Source: Bacillota bacterium (lineage in GTDB: Bacteria; Bacillota; Bacilli; Bacillales; Cytobacillaceae). From it: a DNA stretch of 10,258 nt. Shown here in pieces: positions 1 to 5,913 of the stretch. Position numbers and translations under genes: made by a program. Under the pieces are notes generated by a model. That model was not told the DNA's origin and made no database searches. It saw nothing but the letters and a program-made list of their open reading frames with translations. Positions within the stretch are counted from its first letter, which is position 1; each line of letters opens with the position of its first letter. The stretch covers positions 1 through 10,258 of the forward strand of contig JAUZPT010000076.1 in NCBI GenBank assembly GCA_030705745.1. Direction: 5' to 3'.

Positions 1-548
1 TGAAGGGAATTTAAATGAGATGGCTTCGTGATTAGTTTTTTCATAAAGCGATTAAGCTGTGTGGGATAAACAAAAGGCAAGTTTTGTGGGGCTTGATATA
101 AAGTAAACTCGGGGTTAATAAAAATAACGTATGATTCAATAGTTAAATTGAATCCTTGATTTTGGAGCAATTGACGGAGCAAGGAGCTGCTTCTTTTCGA
201 TTGATCAAGTGGATTTTTAATTTCCTTTCCTGAGATCATAAATAATTTGTCAGCCTCGTAATAATAATCGCCTTCATTAGTTTTTATCTCGAAATTGTAA
301 ATGAGTTCCTGGTAAATGATCAACGAATCAATTTGGAATTTTGTGTTGTTAACTTCTAACAAAAGATCGTTTAATATCAAGCAATCACTTTGAATTTTTT
401 CTGTCAATAAATCAAATTGGACTTCACCTTCAAAGCCTTTTTCAAGATGTAAATAATATTTTTGGGCTTCTGTTGTTAATTCCATTCGTGTGTTTAAAAT
501 TCGTAGTATCTTTAATAAATCTGATTCAGTTCGGGCTTTTAAAAGCAT
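1..548 (-). CDS. NERD-domain (nuclease-related) protein, C-terminus cut off by the window edge
   Basis: This is a partial gene read from an ATG at 546-548 to the left edge, giving about 182 residues without a stop. The start is supported by a purine-rich ribosome site (GAGGAAGTGAG) just upstream. The NERD signature is visible: KGFEGE at residues 37-42, FQIDSLII at about 71-78 with Asp74, EIK at 87-89, and an NPxxQ-like NPLDQ at about 112-116. Asp74, Glu87 and Lys89 have the spacing of a PD-(D/E)xK nuclease core, the fold to which NERD is assigned. Family knowledge: NERD domains occur alone in Bacillus proteins of unknown role or fused to helicase, kinase or topoisomerase-type zinc-finger domains, and are presumed to act on DNA. 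Whether another domain follows cannot be seen. There is no signal peptide, so it is probably cytoplasmic. The hydroxylase gene lies 91 bp upstream on the same strand with no clear terminator between, so read-through is possible. Confidence 0.8.
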   Translation of the reverse strand, partial: MLLKARTESDLLKILRILNTRMELTTEAQKYYLHLEKGFEGEVQFDLLTEKIQSDCLILNDLLLEVNNTKFQIDSLIIYQELIYNFEIKTNEGDYYYEADKLFMISGKEIKNPLDQSKRSSSLLRQLLQNQGFNLTIESYVIFINPEFTLYQAPQNLPFVYPTQLNRFMKKLITKPSHLNSL

Positions 549-575
549 TTCTCACTTCCTCTCTTGTTTAAATTA

Positions 576-581
576 ATCATA
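576..581 (-). promoter_or_regulatory. Candidate sigma-A -10 box for the NERD gene
   Basis: On the minus strand the hexamer is TATGAT, one mismatch from TATAAT, about 28 bases before the start codon. No good -35 box is found at the expected distance, where the sequence is T-rich, so this is a weak prediction. Confidence 0.25.
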
Positions 582-639
582 CTAGTATTGTTGAGAGAAA
601 AAAGTGAATTTTTTGTTACATTTGCAGCTTTTTTACACA

Positions 640-2085
640 TTATTTTTCCTTTAATTTTAAAAAATCGCAAATGAGCTTAACATGCTCATGTTTTGGATAG
701 GTTTTGTATAAAGTACTGGACAAACGGATCGGGTCTCCAAAAAAGTATCTTTCATATTGGGTTTGTCTTGTACCAAATGAACTCATCGTAAGATCCCAAG
801 CCAAACGAAAGATTTTAACTCTGTCTTCTGCAGACTTTGTGGCGCCTTGAAGGTACTGGTTGAGGTCCGTTCTAATATCAGATTGAAAGTCTTTTTCGGT
901 TGGTAATGCGATCATTCCGCTCGCTCCAATTAATTGAATGATTTCGCTAAAGCGTGGATAGATTTTAGGAAAGATGAGGCTGGCCGTTTGGAGGGGGATT
1001 AAACTTGGTCGCATATAACCCCAATCATCCAATTGAGCATCATTTTCTGCCTTCTCTAATAGTGCTTTCATTGTTTCAAGACCGATTATGATTTCTGAAA
1101 GTTTTTCTTGTATATGCTGGTACTCACCTACATTAATGGTTTCCACAAGAAGTTCAGCAAGGCCGAGAACAAATTCTGTTTTAACTATTTGCCTCGTCAA
1201 TACCTGATGAAATGCATTATGCTGAAAAGAATTTTTGAGCATGAAGTCTCGGGATGCTTCAATATTGTCATATATAAAAACTCGATCCCATGGCACTAAC
1301 ACATTGTCAAAGACAATAATAGAATCCATTTCTTCAAATCTTGAACTTAAGGGATGATTAAAAATAGATTCTCCCCCAACAAATGATTCTCTGCAAATAA
1401 ATTTTAATCCTTTCGTATCAGAAGGGATGGAAAAAGCAAATGCTTCATCTGGATCCATTATTACAGGCGCAGAATATACCAATACTTCATCTGTTACCCC
1501 ACCCTGTGTAGCTAATAGCCGTGCACCTTTTATGATAATTCCTTTTTCATTTCTATCAATTACCCTAGCGGAGATTGGTTCCTTGGAAACTTCAAAATAG
1601 CACTGTGAACGGTTCACTTGAGGGGTAACAAGTGTATGTGTAAACGTGAGATCTTGATTCATGGCCCTTTCATATAAGGATAGAATATTTTCAGGAAAGC
1701 AATTTTCTTTGCCTTTTAAAAGGGAAGAAGATGAGGCTAAGCTCATTAACGCAGTGTTCATATAGTCAGGACTTCTTCCCATCATGCCGCCAGTGTATTT
1801 TGCCCAGTGTTCCATCATCTTTCGTCTTTTTTTTAAATCATCCTTGGTTTTTGGCTGCAAATAGGAAAGTCCAATGGGGTCTTTTGTTTCAGGCGATAAG
1901 AAGGTCATCTCACCTTTTAGATTTCTATCATTTTGCAAAGCGAAAAGGGAGGATTTTGTCTGAAGAAGCCCTTTGAAGGCAGGATGTTCAGAAATCCTGC
2001 CCTCAATCCTTTTTCCGTCATACCAAATTTCAGTTTTCAGCAGATTGATTCGGTCAATAAAATCTTTTCCATTAATGACACCCAT
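640..2085 (-). CDS. HpaB-family FAD-dependent aromatic hydroxylase (4-hydroxyphenylacetate 3-monooxygenase, oxygenase component type)
   Basis: The 481-residue protein has the full length usual for the oxygenase component of two-component flavin hydroxylases, which use reduced FAD and O2 to hydroxylate a phenol ortho to its hydroxyl. The family N-terminus is clear (MGVINGKDFIDRI). GRSPDYMN at 103-110 gives Arg104 and Tyr108, and THTLVTPQ at 149-156 gives His150. These match the Arg/Tyr/His active-site residues known from Thermus HpaB. The related 4-hydroxybutyryl-CoA dehydratases carry iron-sulfur cysteines where this protein has Arg104 and Tyr108, which argues for the hydroxylase branch. The GGAGTGGG ribosome site supports the ATG at 2085. 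It resembles Bacillus YoaI-type proteins. No HpaC flavin reductase and no homoprotocatechuate pathway genes lie nearby, so the reductase must be encoded elsewhere and the true substrate is open. The protein is cytoplasmic. The family is certain; the exact substrate is not. Confidence 0.9.
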   Translation of the reverse strand: MGVINGKDFIDRINLLKTEIWYDGKRIEGRISEHPAFKGLLQTKSSLFALQNDRNLKGEMTFLSPETKDPIGLSYLQPKTKDDLKKRRKMMEHWAKYTGGMMGRSPDYMNTALMSLASSSSLLKGKENCFPENILSLYERAMNQDLTFTHTLVTPQVNRSQCYFEVSKEPISARVIDRNEKGIIIKGARLLATQGGVTDEVLVYSAPVIMDPDEAFAFSIPSDTKGLKFICRESFVGGESIFNHPLSSRFEEMDSIIVFDNVLVPWDRVFIYDNIEASRDFMLKNSFQHNAFHQVLTRQIVKTEFVLGLAELLVETINVGEYQHIQEKLSEIIIGLETMKALLEKAENDAQLDDWGYMRPSLIPLQTASLIFPKIYPRFSEIIQLIGASGMIALPTEKDFQSDIRTDLNQYLQGATKSAEDRVKIFRLAWDLTMSSFGTRQTQYERYFFGDPIRLSSTLYKTYPKHEHVKLICDFLKLKEK

Positions 2086-2387
2086 AGTCCCACTCCATTT
2101 ATCATTTGGTTAAGTTATTTTCATAATATTGGATAACCAGTTAGCTTGTTCCTGATTTTTAAAGCGGGATAAGCCTTATTTAATTATGGAATAATGTTGG
2201 GTTTTGATAATTTTGGACTTCTTACTTTTGCTTTAGGTAAAAACCTATTGAAAATCCTGATTTTTTGAAAACCAATTGCACGGTATTATGGTGTCCGATT
2301 TTATATTTGTATAATTTTCCCTTACCCTATTTTAATCTGCAATCTGTTAAAATACATATTAAACTGATTTGTTAAAGGGGAATGGAT
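2086..2387. other. Divergent intergenic region between the HpaB-like and alpha/beta hydrolase genes
   Basis: This AT-rich gap of about 300 bp carries the control regions of both genes. I see no convincing ORF, RNA gene or terminator. A 10-base string CCTGATTTTT occurs twice, near 2151 and near 2256, which could be chance in such AT-rich DNA. No clear minus-strand promoter for the hydroxylase gene could be picked by eye; a TATTAT near 2123-2128 lacks a -35 partner. Confidence 0.5.
2308..2353 (+). promoter_or_regulatory. Two candidate -10 elements for the alpha/beta hydrolase gene
   Basis: A perfect TATAAT lies at 2310-2315 and an extended -10 (TG, one base, then TAAAAT) at 2345-2353. Neither has a good -35 box at 16-18 bases. 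The extended -10 can work with a weak -35 and would give a short leader before the ribosome site at 2374-2380. Which one is used cannot be told from sequence. Confidence 0.3.
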
Positions 2388-3353
2388 TTGAAAAAGAGAA
2401 TAATGAAAATCGGTATGGCTATGGTGCTGTTTTTAGTACTTGGTCTCGGCGTTGCCGGCAACTATTTCTATAATGTCGCCATCAATCGCAGCCAGGGAGG
2501 TCCTCAGCTGCATGGGGGCGGAAATAGTGTAGCTGCTGCCAGTTTGCTCGGAACCGAAGAAGAGCAAGCCAAAATGGACAAGCTCATGAAATGGACTGCG
2601 CAGCAGCACTTTGAAATTGTCGATATAAAATCATATGATGGCTTAAAATTAAAAGCCCGCTTTTTGAAGAACCCAAATTCGAATGGGAAGGCGGTAATTT
2701 TGGCGCATGGCTATAAAGGTAGCAGCGAACAAATGCCGGGGATTACGAAGTATTACTTCGATTTGGGGTATGATATTTTGAAGCCGGATGCCAGAGGACA
2801 TGGAGAGAGTGAAGGGAATTATATCGGTTACGGTTGGCATGACCGAAAAGACATTGTTAAATGGGTTCATTTTTTAATAGATAAAAAGAAAGAGAATGCT
2901 ATTTTTCTGCATGGTTTTTCAATGGGAGCGGCAACCGTCCTAATGACGAGCGGGGAAAAGCTTCCCGGAGAAGTAAAAGGAATCATCGAAGACAGTGGTT
3001 ATACATCAGTCAAAGCTGAATTGTCCCACCAATTAAAATACTTGTATCACCTCCCAGCATTCCCGATTATGGACATAACAAGCGCCATTACGAAAATAAG
3101 AGCGGGCTATACTTTTGACGAGGCTTCGGCGTTGGAAAGCGTAAAGAAAAATAAATTACCGCTGTTTATCATCCATGGCGACAAGGATGAACTCGTGCCA
3201 ACTGAAATGGCTCATGAAATTTATAATGCGGCCACCAGTGAAAAAGAGTTATGGATCGTACATGGAGCAGGGCATACAGAAGCGTACACGATTGCTGAAG
3301 AGGAGTATCAGAAGAGGTTGAAGGCTTTCTTGGATCGTGCACTTCGAGAGTAA
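2388..3353 (+). CDS. Membrane-anchored alpha/beta hydrolase (serine hydrolase, YqkD-like)
   Basis: A single N-terminal hydrophobic segment (about residues 9-25, counted from the upstream ATG) follows a Lys/Arg-rich start, so the catalytic domain is probably held on the outer face of the membrane. Counting from that ATG at 2382, the alpha/beta hydrolase marks are HGYKG at 109-113 (oxyanion region), GFSMG at 178-182 with nucleophile Ser180, HGDKDELVP with Asp269, and GAGH with His298. The Ser-Asp-His triad is therefore complete. Family members are esterases or peptidase-like hydrolases; the substrate is not predictable. Start choice: the AAAGGGG ribosome site at 2374-2380 is only one base from the ATG at 2382 but seven bases from an in-frame TTG at 2388, so TTG (321 residues) is more likely. 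The gene is monocistronic, with a terminator about 60 bp after the stop. Its divergent neighbour is the HpaB-like gene, with no obvious link in function. Confidence 0.85.
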   Translation: MKKRIMKIGMAMVLFLVLGLGVAGNYFYNVAINRSQGGPQLHGGGNSVAAASLLGTEEEQAKMDKLMKWTAQQHFEIVDIKSYDGLKLKARFLKNPNSNGKAVILAHGYKGSSEQMPGITKYYFDLGYDILKPDARGHGESEGNYIGYGWHDRKDIVKWVHFLIDKKKENAIFLHGFSMGAATVLMTSGEKLPGEVKGIIEDSGYTSVKAELSHQLKYLYHLPAFPIMDITSAITKIRAGYTFDEASALESVKKNKLPLFIIHGDKDELVPTEMAHEIYNAATSEKELWIVHGAGHTEAYTIAEEEYQKRLKAFLDRALRE

Positions 3354-3411
3354 TCCGATAGGAACAGATCATTGCTCGATATATACAAAGATACTTTATG
3401 TAACAAACCTG

Positions 3412-3445
3412 TGCTTTGCTTCAATAATGGAGCAAAGCATTTTTT
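3412..3445 (+). terminator. Rho-independent terminator after the alpha/beta hydrolase gene
   Basis: A perfect 9-bp stem, TGCTTTGCT at 3412-3420 with AGCAAAGCA at 3431-3439, encloses a 10-base loop and is followed at once by six T residues (3440-3445). The complementary strand lacks a T-run after the stem, so it acts on plus-strand transcripts. Confidence 0.85.
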
Positions 3446-3460
3446 AGCTAATAGGAAAGT

Positions 3461-3512
3461 GCAACTACGCCTCTGTCTTCGCCCTTAGAGGCTCGCCAAT
3501 CGGCGAGTTTGC
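3461..3512. repeat. Compact three-stem intergenic element (possible dispersed repeat or structured RNA)
   Basis: Three sets of complementary arms are packed into 52 bases: GCCTCT (3469-3474) with AGAGGC (3487-3492); CTCGCC (3492-3497) with GGCGAG (3502-3507) around a 4-base loop; and flanking GCAACT (3461-3466) with AGTTTGC (3506-3512, one bulge). The arms share a few bases at the junctions, as in a cloverleaf-like fold. It lies between the hydrolase terminator and the 3' end of the LysM gene. The CTCGCC hairpin lacks a T-run on either strand, so it is not an obvious intrinsic terminator. Copy number in the genome is unknown. Confidence 0.45.
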
Positions 3513-3534
3513 TTTATGTAAAAATAAAAGCTGC

Positions 3535-4308
3535 TTATTTTTTAAATACATGTTGACCGATTACTAGAGTGGTAGTTCTTGAAGCTAGCCAATGACTCCT
3601 AGCGATGGTGGGATTGTAGAAAAACAATGACCCGGATGCGATATGGCGCTTTTCTGTTAAAGCTGCTTTTACGGCTGCGACCGATTCCGAATCAGCTGTT
3701 TTATTAATTTCACCATTGCTGACAGGTTGAAATTGCCCAGGTGCATATATGACACCTTTAATGGTGTGAGGGAATTTCGGATTTTCTACTCTGTTTAATA
3801 CAACGCATGCTACTGCGATCTTTCCTTCGAAAGGCTCTGTTTGAGCTTCAGCCCGAACTAATCTAGCTAACAAATCTATTTCATAATCTGACAATCTTTC
3901 TTTCTCAGGTGTGATCACTGTTTGTTTCGTTTTCTCAGTGGTATCAGCGACTTTACAATTTTGACTTGGCGAATGAACTTCCTCTAATTCTTTTGTTTGA
4001 GCTTCAGCTATAATTAATCTGTCAAGCTGGTCTATTTCTTCATCTGAGTAACTTACTTTTTCCGATGAGATCACTGTCTCTTGTACGCGTACTGTTTTTT
4101 GGGGTTCCTCGGTATTAACGGCTTGTCCAACATAAATTAGATTAAGATTTCGAATTTGCGGATTCAGTTCTTCTAATTGCTGCAATGTTAGGCTTGATTC
4201 CGATGAAATTTTGGTCAAAGTATCGCCTTTTTTTACTGTATAGGCTAAGGCATGAGTGGCAAATAAGAAAGACAATAATAATGTAAATGTAGCAATTAAT
4301 ATTCTCAT
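3535..4308 (-). CDS. Secreted LysM + SleB-type (Hydrolase_2) cell-wall hydrolase with internal duplication
   Basis: The 257-residue protein has a signal peptide (residues 1-22, ending ATHALA), one LysM domain (about 23-66, YTVKKGDTL) that binds peptidoglycan glycan, a linker (67-138), and a C-terminal SleB/CwlJ-like Hydrolase_2 domain (about 139-257). Family knowledge: this domain in SleB is a lytic transglycosylase for spore cortex, with a catalytic Glu in its first helix; the equivalent here is Glu154 in RAEAQTEPFEG. FQPVSNGEIN (193-202) and FFYNP (229-233) are other family landmarks. Classical SleB carries a different peptidoglycan-binding domain instead of LysM, so this is a paralogue rather than SleB itself. 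The linker carries a degenerate copy (residues 78-110) of the domain's first helix (130-162). The strong AGGAGG ribosome site upstream fixes the ATG start at 4308. It is transcribed divergently from the aldolase-like gene. Sporulation or germination expression is likely but unproven. Confidence 0.88.
   Translation of the reverse strand: MRILIATFTLLLSFLFATHALAYTVKKGDTLTKISSESSLTLQQLEELNPQIRNLNLIYVGQAVNTEEPQKTVRVQETVISSEKVSYSDEEIDQLDRLIIAEAQTKELEEVHSPSQNCKVADTTEKTKQTVITPEKERLSDYEIDLLARLVRAEAQTEPFEGKIAVACVVLNRVENPKFPHTIKGVIYAPGQFQPVSNGEINKTADSESVAAVKAALTEKRHIASGSLFFYNPTIARSHWLASRTTTLVIGQHVFKK
3823..4077 (-). repeat. In-frame 156-bp-offset duplication inside the LysM/SleB gene
   Basis: Copy 1 spans about 3979-4077 (residues 78-110) and copy 2 about 3823-3921 (residues 130-162), with a constant offset of 52 codons and no gaps. 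Shared residues include TVI, EK, SD, EID, RL and AEAQT. At DNA level a 15-base string, TGTTTGAGCTTCAGC, is identical at 3838-3852 and 3994-4008. Copy 2 is the authentic start of the catalytic domain; copy 1 lies in the linker. Confidence 0.75.
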
Positions 4309-4353
4309 AGTTCGATTCCTCCTAAAAAGTAGAAGTCGGGTGATTTTCTTATT

Positions 4354-4392
4354 TAATCTATTCGTATGAATAAAATAGATAGATTAGTATTA
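4354..4392. promoter_or_regulatory. Inverted repeat and possible sporulation-type promoter upstream of the LysM/SleB gene
   Basis: TAATCTAT (4354-4361) and ATAGATTA (4379-4386) form a perfect 8-bp inverted repeat, an operator-like arrangement in the divergent gap. Between the arms, the minus strand reads CATACGAA (4361-4368), similar to the CATA-type -10 boxes of sporulation sigma factors. An AT-rich candidate -35 (4386-4392) is spaced 17 bases away, longer than usual for these factors. Both readings are tentative. Confidence 0.25.
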
Positions 4393-4540
4393 CAGTTTGG
4401 TTACATATAAGAGGATCCATTTTCTTTCTATTTTTTGGAATATATAGGAAGGGTAATGTGAAATGAAAGAAGAGACACTCGTCAACTTACAGTTTTTATT
4501 AATGATGGAGAACTCTAGATTTTTCAACAAGATATGGTAC

Positions 4541-4567
4541 GATAATAAGAAAAAAAGTAGGCGGAGG
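4541..4567 (+). promoter_or_regulatory. Candidate -10 box and ribosome binding site of the aldolase-like gene
   Basis: GATAAT at 4541-4546 resembles a sigma-A -10 but has only a T-rich stretch where a -35 box should be, and it would leave an unusually short leader. The ribosome site GGAGG at 4563-4567, eight bases before the ATG, is strong and fixes the start. Confidence 0.35.
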
Positions 4568-4575
4568 AAAAACAA

Positions 4576-5601
4576 ATGTTCAGCTTTAAGAACGATTACA
4601 GCGAAGGCGCACATCCTAGAATATTAAATGCATTATTGGAATCTAATTTTGTGCAAGAAGATGGGTATGGGGAAGATCGATATACTCAAAAAGCGATTGA
4701 ACTATTAAAGGGGAAAATTGGATCTGACGTTGATATCCACCTATTATCAGGCGGTACACAAACAAATCTTACTGCTCTTTCAGCGTTCCTACGACCTCAT
4801 GAAGCTGCCATTGCAGTTAGTACCGGCCATATTCTTTCGCATGAGACTGGTGCAATCGAAGCGACAGGTCATAAAGTAATATCGGTTGAAGCTGAAAATG
4901 GAAAGCTGAACCCTTCACACTTAAAGGCAGTACTCGAATCACATACAGATGAGCATATGGTAAAACCGAAGTTGGTATACATATCTAATTCAACAGAAAT
5001 AGGCACCATTTATATGAAGAGTGAGTTGAGGGAATTAAGAGATTTCTGTAACGATCATAATCTTATTTTATTTATGGATGGCGCGAGACTAGGGTCTGCA
5101 CTATGTTCTGAAGAAAATGACTTGAAGTTGAGCGATCTTCCTACACTTGTGGATGCTTTCTATATCGGAGGAACGAAGAATGGAGCACTGTTAGGTGAGG
5201 CATTAGTAATTTGCAATGATTCCCTAAAGAGAGATTTTCGATTCCATATGAAGCAAAAAGGGGCTCTTCTTGCAAAAGGAAGACTCTTAGGCATCCAATT
5301 TCTTGAGCTTTTCAAGGATGATCTGTTTTTTGATTTGGCAATGCATGCAAACAAGATGGCATATAAGCTTAGGGATGAATTAGGCAGTGCAAATTATAAG
5401 TTTCTGACGGATTCTCCGTCGAACCAAATATTTCCCATCTTACCCAATGGCGCCATTGCTGAACTACAAAAAAATTATTCTTTTCATATTTGGGAAAAGG
5501 TCGATTCAGATCACTCTGCCATTCGTCTAGTGACGTCTTGGGCTACAAAGGAAGACGCGGTAGTTGCTTTTATTGAGGACTTGAAAAAGGTAGTTTTATA
5601 A
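4576..5601 (+). CDS. PLP-dependent low-specificity L-threonine aldolase-like enzyme (beta-eliminating lyase family)
   Basis: The 341-residue length is normal for the fold-type I threonine aldolase family (GLY1/LtaE), which cleaves L-threonine or L-allo-threonine to glycine and acetaldehyde. Visible landmarks are the phosphate-binding SGGTQTN (58-64), GHILSHETGA (84-93) whose histidine should stack on the cofactor, FMDGARLG (166-173) with Asp168 facing the pyridine nitrogen and Arg171, and GGTKNG (198-203) with Lys201 as the Schiff-base lysine. The active site is therefore complete. The motifs differ in detail from E. coli LtaE (for example GGTKNG in place of an SxSKG-type motif), so another beta-elimination or aldol substrate such as phenylserine cannot be excluded. 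It is a soluble cytoplasmic enzyme and stands alone, convergent with the SgrR-like gene across the palindrome array and divergent from the LysM gene. The GGAGG ribosome site eight bases upstream supports the start. Confidence 0.87.
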   Translation: MFSFKNDYSEGAHPRILNALLESNFVQEDGYGEDRYTQKAIELLKGKIGSDVDIHLLSGGTQTNLTALSAFLRPHEAAIAVSTGHILSHETGAIEATGHKVISVEAENGKLNPSHLKAVLESHTDEHMVKPKLVYISNSTEIGTIYMKSELRELRDFCNDHNLILFMDGARLGSALCSEENDLKLSDLPTLVDAFYIGGTKNGALLGEALVICNDSLKRDFRFHMKQKGALLAKGRLLGIQFLELFKDDLFFDLAMHANKMAYKLRDELGSANYKFLTDSPSNQIFPILPNGAIAELQKNYSFHIWEKVDSDHSAIRLVTSWATKEDAVVAFIEDLKKVVL

Positions 5602-5632
5602 GAGCACAGAAAAGTATAGGGGGAAAAGTACA

Positions 5633-5881
5633 GGGGGTCAGGCCCCCACTGAAGTAAAGCATTACAGTACAGAGGGTCAGGCCCCCACTGAAGTAAAGCA
5701 TCACCGTGCCTGGGGTCTGACCCCCACTTAAGTAAAGCGTTACAGTAGTGGGGGTCAGGCCCCCACTGAAGTAAAGCATCACAGTACAGGGGGTCTGACC
5801 CCCACTGAAGTAAAGCATCACAGTACTGGGGGTCAGGCCCCCACTGAAGTAAAGCGTCACAGTACAGGGGGTCTGACCCCC
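5633..5881. repeat. Tandem array of seven GC-rich palindromic cores with exact 39-bp period
   Basis: This array fills the convergent gap between the aldolase-like and SgrR-like genes (5602-5913). Each unit is a 15-bp core (5 G, TC, then AGG or TGA, then 5 C) plus a 24-bp spacer starting ACTGAAGTAAAGC and ending CAGTACA. Cores begin at 5633, 5672, 5711, 5750, 5789, 5828 and 5867. Two core types occur: GGGGGTCTGACCCCC (units 3, 5, 7), a perfect palindrome with a one-base centre, and GGGGGTCAGGCCCCC (units 1, 2, 4, 6; unit 2 with one change), whose inner pairs mismatch. Units 4-7 alternate strictly, which suggests duplication of a two-unit block. The spacer ends ACTG and CAGT are also complementary, so adjacent units can pair. 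It probably also acts as a bidirectional transcription barrier, although no T-runs follow the stems. Confidence 0.9.
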
Positions 5882-5901
5882 ATCAAAAGGCCCCCATCAA
5901 A
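5877..5901. repeat. Short direct repeat at the right edge of the palindrome array
   Basis: CCCCCATCAAA occurs at 5877-5887 and again at 5891-5901, the first copy being the end of the last core. It marks where the 39-bp periodicity breaks and may be a remnant of a slippage or recombination event. Confidence 0.5.
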
Positions 5902-5913
5902 CTAAAACGTGCC

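Noticed and set aside
1108..2136. Plus-strand open frames opposite the HpaB-like gene
   Set aside because: They are antisense shadows of a well-supported gene, without ribosome sites or family resemblance.
3492..3507. CTCGCC/GGCGAG hairpin as an intrinsic terminator for the LysM/SleB gene
   Set aside because: No T-run follows the stem on the minus strand, so it does not meet the usual criteria. It is treated instead as part of the three-stem element.
4463..4627. A 54-codon plus-strand frame with an AGGAAGGG upstream, overlapping the start of the aldolase-like gene
   Set aside because: It runs out of frame into the downstream gene, has a very basic, low-complexity middle, resembles no family I know, and would sit over that gene's own ribosome site. 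It is probably chance.
5633..5881. The 39-bp array as a CRISPR array
   Set aside because: The 24-bp spacers are nearly identical from unit to unit, so there are no unique spacers. No cas genes are present, and the repeated cores are palindromes of another type.
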